DNA from: Lachnospiraceae bacterium Marseille-Q4251
Lineage (GTDB): Bacteria > Bacillota > Clostridia > Lachnospirales > Lachnospiraceae
Direction: 5' to 3'
Length of the DNA: 64,000 bases
Assembly: GCA_018223435.1 (NCBI GenBank)
Contig: JAGTTO010000001.1
Location: 3,906,001 to 3,970,000, forward strand
Shown here in pieces: positions 1 through 8,468 of this stretch (positions are counted from its first letter, which is position 1; every line of letters starts with the position of its first letter). The position numbers were made by a program, and so were the translations under genes. The notes under the pieces were generated by a model, which was given only the letters and a program-made list of their open reading frames with translations, was not told where the DNA came from and did no database searches.

Positions 1-202
1 CCGATAAAAAATCCAGGACCTCGACGCTGGCAGTGCCACGATTGGCCCAGAAGCCGATGAAATAACAGTCGGCGGAGAGGGGGTTTCTGGCCCGGTCCAG
101 TTCCTGAATGTCTTTCGGTGAAGAAGGAAGGGCCTGAAAAATTTCTTTTGCCACAGCGGCGGTGTTTCCGGTGCCGCTCACATAAATTACCTCTGTATTC
201 AT
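1..202 (-). CDS. Flavodoxin-family protein (partial, N-terminal part only)
   Basis: The gene reads leftwards from an ATG at 202 and runs off the window edge, so 67 codons are visible. Residues 9-15 read SGTGNTA, the phosphate-binding loop that holds FMN in flavodoxins, and FIGFWANRGTAS further on resembles the second FMN-contacting region. It is therefore probably a small cytoplasmic FMN electron carrier. An AGGAAGTG ribosome binding site sits just upstream of the start. Some gut Clostridia carry flavodoxin-like partners of reductases, but nothing visible here identifies the partner. The C-terminus, and so the subfamily, cannot be judged. Confidence 0.8.
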   Translation of the reverse strand, partial: MNTEVIYVSGTGNTAAVAKEIFQALPSSPKDIQELDRARNPLSADCYFIGFWANRGTASVEVLDFLS

Positions 203-309
203 GAAATCACTTCCTGTATGATATTTTTTCGACTCTCCTATTCTATCACAATTCTTATTAAAATGACATGATGATAATATCAAATATTTATGAACAAAGT
301 ATAAAACCA

Positions 310-429
310 GTTCAGACAGAAGCTGCGAAGCAGCGAGAGTGCATGAAATGCACGGGGTGCTGAGTCCCGGTGGGACTCGTTTTGCACCGACCGAAGCGAA
401 GCGTAGACCTGAGGTCTATTGTTCTGAAC
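310..429. repeat. Hairpin-chain element A at the 3' end of the TtcA-like gene
   Basis: A 120-bp element is closed by a perfect 7-bp stem (310-316 with 423-429). Inside are four perfect short hairpins: 322-334 (loop GAA), 339-353 (loop GAA), 362-378 (7-bp stem, loop GGT) and 404-418 (6-bp stem, loop TGA). The third is nested in a further 5-bp stem (356-360 with 384-388). The element supplies the stop codon (416-418) and last codons of the neighbouring minus-strand gene. The same end sequences recur in element F at 58763-58866. Confidence 0.75.
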
Positions 430-1156
430 GTCCGATAAATCTCTCCGGCCAGTCAAAAATATTTCCATTCAAAACGGCCGTCAGCATCCTTTCCTTCACC
501 CCGGGATTCTTCCGGTTCAGCACCCGGATGAGCTCCTTCACTTCCTGCCGCTTCGTATGCCCGTCTGCCGGACAGAGATTTTTCACCACGGGAAGCTCAT
601 ATTTATTTTTGAAACCGATGATCTCCGCCTCCCAGACGAACATCAGCGGCCGGATTACGGTGAGATCGATCCCATCGAGATAAGTCACCGGCGGAAAAGA
701 GTAGAAACGTCCTTCGTACATGAGGGAGAGCATCATAGTCTCCACGATATCGTCGGAATGGTGGGCGTAAGCCACTTTATTGCAGCCGAGTTCCTTTGCC
801 GCCTGGTTGAGAGCGCCGCGCCTGATTTTCGCACAGAGAGAGCAGGGATGGCTCTCCTGACCGGCCGCGGTGATGATCTCGCCAATCTTTGTGGGAACGA
901 TGGTATAGGGAACTGCAAGGCGTTCACAGAGCTCCTTTACCGGAGAAAGGTCAAACCCCGGATAGCCCAGATCCACGGAGATGGCATAAATCTCAAAAGG
1001 ATGCGGATAAAATTTTCTTAAACCAGCCAGCGCATAGAGAAGCGTCAGACTGTCCTTTCCGCCGGAGACGCCCACGGCGATCCGGTCTCCGTCCTGGATC
1101 ATCTGATATTCCTCCACCGCCTTCCTGGTCAGATTCAAAAGACGCTGTAATTTCAT
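416..1156 (-). CDS. TtcA-family tRNA thiolation protein (PP-loop ATPase)
   Basis: This 246-residue cytoplasmic protein belongs to the adenine-nucleotide alpha-hydrolase superfamily. SGGKDS at residues 31-36 is the PP-loop that adenylates the target base. Cys105 and Cys108 (HPCSLC) and Cys195 (NLCPAD) match the three cysteines that hold an Fe-S cluster in TtcA-type tRNA 2-thiocytidine enzymes. It is shorter than Escherichia coli TtcA (about 310 residues), as is usual for Firmicute relatives, and its true tRNA target is not certain. The start at 1156 is chosen because AAAGGAG lies 8 bases upstream; an in-frame ATG at 1183 would lie upstream of that site. The last five codons (GRSEQ) lie inside repeat element A. 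Confidence 0.82.
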   Translation of the reverse strand: MKLQRLLNLTRKAVEEYQMIQDGDRIAVGVSGGKDSLTLLYALAGLRKFYPHPFEIYAISVDLGYPGFDLSPVKELCERLAVPYTIVPTKIGEIITAAGQESHPCSLCAKIRRGALNQAAKELGCNKVAYAHHSDDIVETMMLSLMYEGRFYSFPPVTYLDGIDLTVIRPLMFVWEAEIIGFKNKYELPVVKNLCPADGHTKRQEVKELIRVLNRKNPGVKERMLTAVLNGNIFDWPERFIGRSEQ

Positions 1157-1185
1157 GATGTAGACTCCTTTCGCACATAACATCC

Positions 1186-1214
1186 ATTATTGGATAAAAT
1201 AGGGAAAAAGTCAA
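1186..1214 (-). promoter_or_regulatory. SigA-type promoter for the TtcA-like gene
   Basis: On the minus strand TTGACT (1209-1214) and AATAAT (1186-1191) are separated by 17 bp. The -35 box directly abuts the -35 box of the divergent promoter for the sugar kinase. Confidence 0.55.
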
Positions 1215-1244
1215 TTGATTTTTCGACAGGTTCTGGTGTATACT
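1215..1244 (+). promoter_or_regulatory. SigA-type promoter for the PfkB kinase
   Basis: TTGATT (1215-1220) and TATACT (1239-1244) are 18 bp apart, 31 bp upstream of the kinase start. A TTCGACA heptamer, the reverse complement of the Spo0A box, lies in the spacer at 1222-1228; one such match is expected by chance every few kilobases. Confidence 0.55.
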
Positions 1245-1274
1245 ATACAGGATAAAACACAAGGAGGAACTACC

Positions 1275-2207
1275 ATGGATGTAATCAGCGTAGGAGAAAT
1301 GTTGATCGACTTTACACCGGGAAAGGAAGCCAATTCTTATGTGCGTAATCCCGGAGGTGCCCCGGCCAATGCAGTGATCGCTATTGCCAGAAACGGTCTT
1401 TCTACCGGATTTGCCGGCAAACTGGGTGATGATGATTTCGGACGTTTTCTGAAAGAGACTCTGGAGAAAGAAGGCGTGAAGGTTCTCTGCCCGGAGCTGA
1501 CGAAGGAAGCAATTACCACGCTGGCTTTCGTTACCTTATATGAGAACGGAGAGAGATCCTTCACATTCGCCAGAAAACCCGGAGCAGATATGCTTCTTAC
1601 GAAGGATGATATCGATGAAAATGAGATCCGCCAGGCCAAGATGGTTCATGCAGGATCTGTAAATATGACCAAAGAGCCGGCCAGAGGCGCAAACCTTTAT
1701 GCCATGAAGCTTGCCCACGATAATGGCAAACTGGTGAGCTTCGATGTGAACTACCGAGATACCCTCTGGGAGAACGAGGCAGCCTGCAAGGAAGTGGCAG
1801 ACCAGGTTTACGACTATGTGGACTTTCTGAAGATCTCCGAGGAGGAACTCTATTTCGTAGGCGGAGAGGAGAACATCCCCGCGTTTATGAAAGAGCACGG
1901 CATCTCTGTTGTCATCGAGACTCTGGGAGCTGACGGTGCAAAATACTTCTTCGACGGTCACACCGGACATCAGCCGGGTCACAAGGTACATGCAGTGGAC
2001 GCTACCGGAGCAGGAGACGCTTTCTGGGGCGGTTTCCTTTCCAGGATCCTCATGAGCGGCGTCACCACGAAGACTGATCTTACCGAGGACATTGTAAAAG
2101 AGGCTCTCCGGTACGGAAATGCTTCCGGAGCTGTCTGCGTACAGCGCATGGGCGGCATCCCGGCCCTTCCCACGAGAGAAGAGATTGAGGAATATCTGAA
2201 TAAATAA
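1275..2207 (+). CDS. PfkB-family sugar kinase, probable fructokinase
   Basis: This 310-residue cytoplasmic kinase transfers phosphate from ATP to a sugar, most likely fructose. The N-terminal PfkB signature NPGGAPANAV (25-34) binds substrate. DATGAGD at 242-248 is the second signature, with Asp248 as the expected catalytic base and the preceding loop as the anion hole. The length is typical for bacterial fructokinases. The ATG at 1275 follows AAGGAGG at 1261 with good spacing. The gene is monocistronic, ending at a strong hairpin (2213-2244). Other sugars such as ribose or ketogluconate cannot be excluded from sequence alone. Confidence 0.85.
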   Translation: MDVISVGEMLIDFTPGKEANSYVRNPGGAPANAVIAIARNGLSTGFAGKLGDDDFGRFLKETLEKEGVKVLCPELTKEAITTLAFVTLYENGERSFTFARKPGADMLLTKDDIDENEIRQAKMVHAGSVNMTKEPARGANLYAMKLAHDNGKLVSFDVNYRDTLWENEAACKEVADQVYDYVDFLKISEEELYFVGGEENIPAFMKEHGISVVIETLGADGAKYFFDGHTGHQPGHKVHAVDATGAGDAFWGGFLSRILMSGVTTKTDLTEDIVKEALRYGNASGAVCVQRMGGIPALPTREEIEEYLNK

Positions 2208-2212
2208 GAGCA

Positions 2213-2244
2213 ATAAAAAAGAGCGCCTCGGCGCTCTTTTTTAT
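2213..2244. terminator. Bidirectional intrinsic terminator
   Basis: The stem GAGCGC with a CTCG loop is flanked by six A and six T residues, so it can stop transcripts arriving from both the sugar kinase and the minus-strand lipoprotein gene. Confidence 0.85.
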
Positions 2245-2250
2245 TGGAAA

Positions 2251-2724
2251 TTAAAAACCTGCATTTTTCAGAATCTCTTCCGCTTTGGAAGTATCGTCAC
2301 AGACGCAGAGTACAACGTAGTTTCCGGACGTCTTGATGATGGCGTTTTCCAGCTTTGTGGTCTCGCCTGCATTGTAGGAAGAGTAGAGATCCTTCTGGTT
2401 GCTCACGCGCTGTTTGAGAAGATCGCTCACCTCAGATGCATAATCAGCATCACTGCATTTGATGACAGCGGCCTCGCAGGCAGAAGCGCCGGTGCTCATG
2501 TAAGCGCTGGAAGCCTCGATTTTGGTGGTATCCACGAAATAGGTGGAAGCCATGATATCGGTGCTGACCTCTGAGAGCGTATCGCTGGTGACGGTTTCCT
2601 CTGCCAGCTGTTTGGCGAGAGTGGAAGGATCGGTGGTTACTTCACCGGAACTCTTTTTGCTGCCACAGGCGGCAAGAAGAAGCAGGGATAGAAGGGTAAC
2701 GAGGATCAGTTTCAGTTTTTTCAT
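2251..2724 (-). CDS. DUF4358-type lipoprotein
   Basis: This 157-residue protein starts with a lipoprotein signal peptide: basic MKKLK, a leucine-rich core and LLAAC with Cys20 as the lipidated residue. The mature part has the layout of the DUF4358 family of small Firmicute lipoproteins, whose function is unknown. It should be anchored on the outer face of the membrane. The ATG at 2724 follows AAAGGAG, which rules out the longer reading frame further upstream. It lies 16 bp after the SGNH hydrolase gene on the same strand, so the two are probably cotranscribed. Proximity to MBOAT and DHHW genes suggests a role in envelope modification, which is inference. Confidence 0.75.
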   Translation of the reverse strand: MKKLKLILVTLLSLLLLAACGSKKSSGEVTTDPSTLAKQLAEETVTSDTLSEVSTDIMASTYFVDTTKIEASSAYMSTGASACEAAVIKCSDADYASEVSDLLKQRVSNQKDLYSSYNAGETTKLENAIIKTSGNYVVLCVCDDTSKAEEILKNAGF

Positions 2725-2740
2725 GGGTAAATCTCCTTTG

Positions 2741-3814
2741 TTAATTGCTTGCTGCAGTTTCTGTCTCGGAAGAAGTCTCTGATTCTGTTTCCGAAGAGGT
2801 CTCGGAACTGCTCTCAGAGAAGGCCTCCGAAGAAGACGTTTCCGAAACATAATGGGTTTTCAGATAATCCAGCATTTTTTTGCAGTATTCTTCGTACATA
2901 TGGACACCGTCGCTGGATGCTCCGCTGATGAGAGAGTGATTTCCATCGGAGAGCACCTCGTTTACATCAAGGAAATAGTAGCCGCCCTCGTCGCAGATGT
3001 TAAGGATGATGTTGTTCATCTTGTCCACGTTGGCGTTGTTGATGTAATCTCCGGTGGTGACTTTGGCTTCTTCCACATAGGGAACACCGATGGCATAAAT
3101 GATCGCATCCGGGAAGAGACGACGGGTCTCGCTCATCATCACGCGGTAACTCTTGGTGAAATCCTCCCAGACATTTCCGAGCTCATTGGTGCCCAGCATG
3201 AAGTAGATCTTTTTACAGTTCTCCGGATACATGGCCTGAAAGACCGTGATATTTCCGTCTGGCGAAGCGATGCTCTGCTTGGTAAAAATTTCGCTGACGT
3301 TCATTCCCACGCTGGTGAGAAAATCTCCGGTGGTGATGCCTGACTGGTTGCGGAAGCCTTCCAGACGGGAATCGCCTATGAAAGTGGCGTCTGCAAAATA
3401 AGTATCGTCGATGGCAGTGGGCTGTTCCTGAACCACCTGTTTGTTCGTATGGTCGATACCGGTTTCCGCATAACCGGAAGTGCCTGCCGTTCCCTCAGAG
3501 GAGGCTTCGCTCTCCGCTGTCTTTCCGGAAGTCGTGGGAGAGTCCAGCGTCAGACCGGCTACGGTATCGCTGGCGGCGTTTTTGACGGTAGTCTTTTTCG
3601 TTTCTGCTTTCTGCTCAGTTTCCGGGGTCTCGGTTTTCATGTCCGCGAAAAGTTCATCCAGCTGCTGGGTGATCTGAGCCTTGATCCCGTGGCGGGTGAA
3701 AATATTGATGACCATACGGCCTTCAAAGATCACCAGGATCGCAACGATCAGGATCAATACATGCAAAAAACGACCGGTAGGATTCCGTCGTTTTTTCTTC
3801 TTTTGTTCAGCCAT
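2741..3814 (-). CDS. Membrane-anchored SGNH/GDSL-type hydrolase
   Basis: This 357-residue protein has a basic N-terminus, one membrane segment at about 17-35 and an extracellular region. A low-complexity linker (about 55-130) leads to an SGNH domain with block I FIGDSR (Ser149 nucleophile), a block III-like GTNELGN and a C-terminal DGVHM that supplies Asp and His. The last ~35 residues are a Ser/Thr/Glu tail. Such enzymes remove or add acyl groups on cell-surface glycans. The divergent neighbours encode an MBOAT acyltransferase and a DHHW protein, so it may act on the same polymer. The substrate is not visible from sequence. Confidence 0.8.
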   Translation of the reverse strand: MAEQKKKKRRNPTGRFLHVLILIVAILVIFEGRMVINIFTRHGIKAQITQQLDELFADMKTETPETEQKAETKKTTVKNAASDTVAGLTLDSPTTSGKTAESEASSEGTAGTSGYAETGIDHTNKQVVQEQPTAIDDTYFADATFIGDSRLEGFRNQSGITTGDFLTSVGMNVSEIFTKQSIASPDGNITVFQAMYPENCKKIYFMLGTNELGNVWEDFTKSYRVMMSETRRLFPDAIIYAIGVPYVEEAKVTTGDYINNANVDKMNNIILNICDEGGYYFLDVNEVLSDGNHSLISGASSDGVHMYEEYCKKMLDYLKTHYVSETSSSEAFSESSSETSSETESETSSETETAASN

Positions 3815-3877
3815 AAAATTGTTTGCTCCCTTATAAAAACAATAATGGGATAAAAATGTTGTTTTTTCCCTTTTCCT

Positions 3878-3905
3878 ATTATATAATAAACCCCGTAATT
3901 GTAAA
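3878..3905 (-). promoter_or_regulatory. SigA-type promoter for the SGNH-lipoprotein pair
   Basis: On the minus strand TTTACA (3900-3905) and TATAAT (3878-3883) are 16 bp apart, about 65 bp upstream of the hydrolase start. Confidence 0.5.
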
Positions 3906-3956
3906 TAGTTTTTTGAAAACGTAACAAATTCTTAAAGAAACTTAAGGAGAAATCGC

Positions 3957-5378
3957 ATGGTATTCAGCAGCCTTTTATTCCTGTTCCGTTTCCTGCCCCT
4001 GGTGTTCCTTTTGTATTATCTGACACCGCGGAGGGGACGAAATGTGGTGCTTTTCCTCTTCAGTTTATTTTTTTATGCCTGGGGAGAACCAAAATATGTA
4101 TTTTTGATGCTGTTTTCCATCACCATGGACTACACCGTCGGCCGGCTTATTGACAAGGCCAAGAGAGAAGGGAAGCCTGAGAAAGCGAAGGGCAGCCTTT
4201 TATTTTCTGTCTTCATGAACCTTGGAATCCTTGGATTTTTTAAATACGCGGATTTCATCATCGGCAGCATTAACGCGGTCAGCGGCCTGAATCTGCCTCT
4301 TTTGAACATTCCTCTGCCGATCGGCATTTCTTTTTTCACCTTCCAGACCATGTCCTACACGATCGACGTGTACCGTGGAAATACGGAGGTGCAGAAGAAC
4401 TGGATCAGCTACGGAACCTATGTCTCCATGTTCCCGCAGCTCATTGCGGGCCCTATCGTGCAGTATAAGACGATCGCCCGGCAGATGAAGGAACGCCGGG
4501 AAAATCTCGATGATTTCACGGAAGGTATCCACCGCTTTGTTGTGGGCGTGGGTAAAAAAGTCCTGCTGGCAAACAATATCGGCCTTCTCTGGGATGCGGC
4601 AGCGGCACTTCCCGTGGCAGAGCTTCCCGTGGCGACGGCCTGGCTCGGTGCGCTGGCCTACACCTTCCAGATATACTTTGATTTCTCTGGCTATTCCGAT
4701 ATGGCTATCGGTCTTGGAAAAATGTTCGGCTTCCATTTCCTGGAGAACTTCAATTATCCCTATATTTCCAGAAGCATCACGGAGTTCTGGAGAAGGTGGC
4801 ATATTTCCTTGAGTTCCTGGTTCCGCGAATATGTTTACATTCCTCTGGGCGGCAACCGGAAGGGGCTCCTTAAACAGGTCCGGAACATTTTCGTGGTCTG
4901 GATGCTTACGGGTATCTGGCACGGCGCTCACTGGAACTATGTGCTCTGGGGCGTTTACTACGGCGTCCTTCTGATCCTGGAAAAATTTGTGTTGAAGCGC
5001 TTTCTCGACAAGCTTCCTAGTTGGATTCAGAACCTTTACACAATGTTTTTTGTGGTTATCAGCTGGGTGATCTTCAAATGTGAGGACTTAAGCTATTGCC
5101 TGTCTTACCTGAAAGCCATGTTCGGCGGCTTTTCGGCAGGACTTTTCAACACGGAAAGCCTTTATCTTCTGAAAAATTACGGTATTCTGCTGGTGATTCT
5201 GATTCTGGGCTCCACCAGGCTGCCGAGGTTTTTTGGAGAAAAAATGGAAAAACGCTTTGGAGAAAACGGAGGAGTGATGACAGGAGCGAGGATGATTTTT
5301 TACCTCGGAATTCTCCTTCTGTCCGTGGCCTACCTTGTGGATGCCACCTACAATCCCTTCCTGTATTTCCGTTTCTGA
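3957..5378 (+). CDS. MBOAT O-acyltransferase (AlgI/DltB-like)
   Basis: This 473-residue integral membrane protein has the many hydrophobic segments of the membrane-bound O-acyltransferase fold. GIWHGAHWN contains His322, the position of the invariant catalytic histidine. These proteins pass an acyl group, usually acetyl, across the membrane to a surface polysaccharide or teichoic acid. AAGGAGA lies 9 bases before the ATG. The DHHW gene starts 12 bp after the stop, the classic AlgI plus AlgJ-like pairing, so the two probably form one O-acetylation machine. Absence of dltA/C argues against D-alanylation. Confidence 0.88.
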   Translation: MVFSSLLFLFRFLPLVFLLYYLTPRRGRNVVLFLFSLFFYAWGEPKYVFLMLFSITMDYTVGRLIDKAKREGKPEKAKGSLLFSVFMNLGILGFFKYADFIIGSINAVSGLNLPLLNIPLPIGISFFTFQTMSYTIDVYRGNTEVQKNWISYGTYVSMFPQLIAGPIVQYKTIARQMKERRENLDDFTEGIHRFVVGVGKKVLLANNIGLLWDAAAALPVAELPVATAWLGALAYTFQIYFDFSGYSDMAIGLGKMFGFHFLENFNYPYISRSITEFWRRWHISLSSWFREYVYIPLGGNRKGLLKQVRNIFVVWMLTGIWHGAHWNYVLWGVYYGVLLILEKFVLKRFLDKLPSWIQNLYTMFFVVISWVIFKCEDLSYCLSYLKAMFGGFSAGLFNTESLYLLKNYGILLVILILGSTRLPRFFGEKMEKRFGENGGVMTGARMIFYLGILLLSVAYLVDATYNPFLYFRF

Positions 5379-5390
5379 TAGGAGAATATT

Positions 5391-6584
5391 ATGAAAAGAA
5401 AGAAAAGGCTCCGGAGAAAAGAATATCTGGCGCTGGAAAGAAAAAAGAAAGACAGGCAGAATAAGGTCCTCACCGGTCTCTTTCTCGCCCTGGTCTTCGG
5501 CGGAACGGCAGCGACCTTCCTGGTCCCGAAACGGGAATTTTCCGACCGGGAAAACCGGGCGCTGCAGCAGTTTCCGAAAGCTTCTGTGGATTCCGTGCTG
5601 AACGGCGAGTTTGAGTCGGATTACGAGACTTACCTCAGCGATCAGTTCCCGGGAAGAGACGGCTGGATCCGTGTCAAGACAGAGGCGGAGCTGGCTATGG
5701 GAAAAGACGAGATCAAAAATATCTATTTTGCCAAAGACGATTATCTCATTGAGAGTCATGAGGGAAGTTTCACCACGGATACGGCGGAAAAAAATATCGG
5801 GTATCTGGCAGCTTTCCTGAAAAGCCAGGAAAACCGCTTTGAGACCGGGCGGATCACAGCCATGATTGTGCCCAATGCCGTGGAAATTCTGAAGGATAAG
5901 CTTCCAAAATATGCCCCCGACAGCGGCGAGAGCGCTTATCTCAGTAAAATCCAGGCGGCGGTCCCGGTTTCCATGTGGTTTGATGCATCCTCCGTCCTGG
6001 CGGAGCACAAAGATGAATATATCTATTACCGGACCGATCATCACTGGACGACGCTGGGCGCCTGGTATGCTTATCAGGCCTGGGCGGAGGCAAAAGGCTT
6101 TTCTCCGGCACCGTTAAGTGACTATACCGTGGAAACTCTGACCACGGATTTCAAAGGAACCATTGAGTCGAAAGTGGGAGTGGATGTGGTTCCCGACACA
6201 ATTCAGAGTTTTATGAAAAAAGATCTGCCCGCCTACACGCTGGATTACAACAACGGGCAGAAGAGCAGCGACGACCTTTACGACAGGAGCTATCTGGAGG
6301 GAAAAGACAAATACAGTGTTTTCTTCGGAGGAAACCAGCCGGTCATCCGGGCCTCCATAAAGAACAATAGCGCCAGGAAGCTTCTGGTCATCAAGGATTC
6401 CTACGCCCACTGCTTCCTTCCCTTTACTTTTGAGGATTTCTCGGAGGTGGATTTCATTGATATCCGTTATTTCAATGAGAGCCTGAAAAATTATCTCGAA
6501 ACCTCCGATTACACAGATCTTTTATTCCTCTATAACGCTTCGGGCTTTGCGGAAGATGTAAGCCTTGCGAAACTGTTAAGCTGA
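5391..6584 (+). CDS. DHHW-family (AlgJ/AlgX-like) protein
   Basis: This 397-residue protein has a very basic N-terminus, one membrane anchor (about 23-42) and an extracellular domain. DHHW at 216-219 is the diagnostic motif and, as in AlgJ and AlgX SGNH-like acetyltransferases, supplies the Asp-His pair; LLVIKDSYAHCF near residue 330 carries the Ser-containing block. It would take the acetyl group delivered by the upstream MBOAT protein and place it on a surface glycan. It sits 12 bp downstream in the same operon, which ends at the hairpin at 6599-6637. Confidence 0.85.
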   Translation: MKRKKRLRRKEYLALERKKKDRQNKVLTGLFLALVFGGTAATFLVPKREFSDRENRALQQFPKASVDSVLNGEFESDYETYLSDQFPGRDGWIRVKTEAELAMGKDEIKNIYFAKDDYLIESHEGSFTTDTAEKNIGYLAAFLKSQENRFETGRITAMIVPNAVEILKDKLPKYAPDSGESAYLSKIQAAVPVSMWFDASSVLAEHKDEYIYYRTDHHWTTLGAWYAYQAWAEAKGFSPAPLSDYTVETLTTDFKGTIESKVGVDVVPDTIQSFMKKDLPAYTLDYNNGQKSSDDLYDRSYLEGKDKYSVFFGGNQPVIRASIKNNSARKLLVIKDSYAHCFLPFTFEDFSEVDFIDIRYFNESLKNYLETSDYTDLLFLYNASGFAEDVSLAKLLS

Positions 6585-6598
6585 AAAATACGATAAGA

Positions 6599-6637
6599 GA
6601 CAGGTAAGTGCCAAAAAGCGCTTGCCTGTTTTCTTTA
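6599..6637 (+). terminator. Intrinsic terminator after the DHHW gene
   Basis: A 12-bp stem (6600-6611 with 6618-6629, two G-T pairs) is followed by TTTTCTTT. Confidence 0.75.
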
Positions 6638-6701
6638 TATGCAAAAGTAGACAATATCACGGAAAAAACGACAGAAACCGCAACGAAATCCGGCAACACC
6701 G

Positions 6702-6715
6702 CGTAAACGATTAAG
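6702..6715 (+). promoter_or_regulatory. Putative distal LacI-type operator
   Basis: CGTAAACGATTAAG matches the proximal operators at 6940, 12926 and 13083 in all but one or two bases. It lies 225 bp upstream of the sugar-binding-protein promoter, within an A-rich gene-free stretch (6638-6903). The same 14 bases occur, reversed, at 27492-27505. Confidence 0.4.
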
Positions 6716-6841
6716 CAGAAAAAAGGAGAATTAAAGGTAAAAACAAGGAAAACAAAAGAAAAAAGAAATTAAAAATAATAAAATTAAGCAAAAATAAATC
6801 AAGTAAAGCGTAAATGTTAAGAAAAGAAATGAGTTACAGAC

Positions 6842-6858
6842 TGTGCATTGTGCACAAT
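6842..6858. promoter_or_regulatory. Palindrome upstream of the sugar transport promoter
   Basis: TTGTGCACAA (6849-6858) is a perfect 10-bp palindrome and is overlapped by TGTGCA-TTG-TGCACA (6842-6856). It sits about 50 bp upstream of the -35 box, where an activator might bind. No protein can be assigned. Confidence 0.3.
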
Positions 6859-6903
6859 ATGAACAAAAAAACTTGTGAAAAAAGGCAAACTTTAATATTT
6901 ATG

Positions 6904-6932
6904 TTGAAAAATTCGAAAAGATGAGTTATAGT
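6904..6932 (+). promoter_or_regulatory. SigA-type promoter of the sugar ABC transporter
   Basis: TTGAAA (6904-6909) and TATAGT (6927-6932) are 17 bp apart. The predicted start of transcription near 6939 falls at the edge of the operator at 6940-6956, and the leader is about 128 nt. Confidence 0.65.
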
Positions 6933-6939
6933 AAAAGTA

Positions 6940-6956
6940 CGAAAACGATTAAGAAC
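6940..6956 (+). promoter_or_regulatory. LacI-type operator at the transporter promoter
   Basis: CGAAAACGATTAAGAAC overlaps the expected transcription start. The core CGAAAACGATTAAG is repeated exactly at the GH94 promoter (12926-12939) and with one change at the lacI-type gene promoter (13083-13096). The AAACG half-site is typical of LacI-family operators. Confidence 0.6.
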
Positions 6957-7066
6957 TTCGACAGAGTGGATGGACAGAAAAAGAGACAGCAGGACGGACA
7001 GAAGAAACACAATTCACGATTGAGAAGAAAATGCGCTGAGGCGCTAACAAAAAAGGAGGATTTACT

Positions 7067-8422
7067 ATGAGAACAAGAACTAAGAGAATCGTTGCTTTAC
7101 TGGCAGGTACCGCAATGCTGGGTTCCAGCTTTGCATCCTTCGCAGCGACCGATGTGGCAGCCAATGATCTGGCTTACAAAGGAGAGCTTGAGATCATGCA
7201 TTATTCCACCTCCGAAGAGTCCGAAGGAAACGGCGGATCTGATGGATTCCGTACCGTACTTCAGGCATGGGATGAGGCTCATCCGGACATCACCCTGACC
7301 CAGAACGTTCTGGCAAACGCTGAGTACAAAACTCAGATCGCCACTCTGGCAGCAGCTGGTGACCTTCCCGATGTGTTCCTTCTCCAGGGCATGAACACCA
7401 AGGACTGGGCAAAACAGGGACTGCTTCTTGATCTGACCGATTACATCAAAGCATCTCCTTATTATGATGAGTATATCCAGAACTACTTCACACCGTTCAC
7501 AGACGGCGATTCCCTTTATGGCTATCCGGTACTGACTGGTGGTACCTGTACCGTAGTGATCTACGATAAAGCAATGTGGAAAGAAGCAGGATACGATGAG
7601 TTCCCGTCCACTTGGGAAGATGTAGAGAAAGCTTCCGAGTACTTCAATGACCAGGGTATCACCACCGTAGCATTTGGTAACGGCGGAAAATGGCAGGCAA
7701 ACAGTGATTTCCTTTCCACTCTGGGTAACAGATACACCGGACCGGACTGGTTCTTAAGCCTGATCAACAAAGAAGGCGCAGCTTTCACAGATGACAAATT
7801 TGTAGCAGCTCTGACCGAGATGCAGCATCTGTTCCAGGATACTCAGATCTTCAATGAGGACTTCAACGCAGTCACCAATGAGGATGCTCGTGAGTATTAC
7901 ATCTCCGGTGAGGCAGCAGCATTCATCGGTGGTAACTGGGATGAGTCTTATATCTGGGCAACCCTGAAAGAGAACGATACTGATAAATGGAACAACATGG
8001 GCTTTGCAGTTCTTCCGCAGCCGGCAGATGCAACCGAGGCTCCGACCTCTCAGAATATCGGTCTTGGATATGCAGTAGCCATCAACGCAAAACTTGCTGA
8101 TGATCCGGACAAACTGGCAGCAGCCATCGATCTGGCACAGGAAGTTACCGGACCGGCTTTCGCAAGCTATGTAGCTGAGAACTATGCTCTGGGCGGACTG
8201 ACCAACGTCGGCGATGTTGACCTTTCCAAATTCGATCAGATCACTCAGGACTTCTACAACTATTCCTATGTTGATACTGAGAAATGCGAGATCTACGATT
8301 CTTACATCACCAACGCTGTATGGGATGTTCTGAACACCGACCTTCAGTCCATGATGAACGGCGAGAAGACTCCGGAAGAAGTAGCTCAGGCAGCTCAGGA
8401 AGCATACGAGGCTAACTATTAA
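7067..8422 (+). CDS. ABC transporter sugar-binding protein
   Basis: This 451-residue extracellular solute-binding protein (family 1, MalE-like) captures a sugar for two permeases encoded downstream. The start follows AAGGAGG. The N-terminal signal peptide (MRTRTKRI, then a hydrophobic core) ends in an Ala-rich region, SFASFAATD, that fits signal peptidase I. There is no lipobox cysteine, which is unusual for a Gram-positive binding protein. An [15 protein letters not shown] segment and [16 protein letters not shown] match family 1 binding proteins. The nearby GH94 phosphorylase and LacI gene with shared operators suggest a beta-gluco-oligosaccharide ligand such as cellobiose; this is inference. 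Confidence 0.87.
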   Translation: MRTRTKRIVALLAGTAMLGSSFASFAATDVAANDLAYKGELEIMHYSTSEESEGNGGSDGFRTVLQAWDEAHPDITLTQNVLANAEYKTQIATLAAAGDLPDVFLLQGMNTKDWAKQGLLLDLTDYIKASPYYDEYIQNYFTPFTDGDSLYGYPVLTGGTCTVVIYDKAMWKEAGYDEFPSTWEDVEKASEYFNDQGITTVAFGNGGKWQANSDFLSTLGNRYTGPDWFLSLINKEGAAFTDDKFVAALTEMQHLFQDTQIFNEDFNAVTNEDAREYYISGEAAAFIGGNWDESYIWATLKENDTDKWNNMGFAVLPQPADATEAPTSQNIGLGYAVAINAKLADDPDKLAAAIDLAQEVTGPAFASYVAENYALGGLTNVGDVDLSKFDQITQDFYNYSYVDTEKCEIYDSYITNAVWDVLNTDLQSMMNGEKTPEEVAQAAQEAYEANY

Positions 8423-8468
8423 TCAAGAATGGTTGATAAAAAACTTATAATCCGATAAGGAAATTGTG

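Noticed and set aside
310..429. CRISPR array
   Set aside because: The hairpins differ in sequence and are not direct repeats with equal spacers. No cas gene is nearby.
1222..1228. Spo0A box in the sugar kinase promoter
   Set aside because: It is a single heptamer without supporting context, at the frequency expected by chance.
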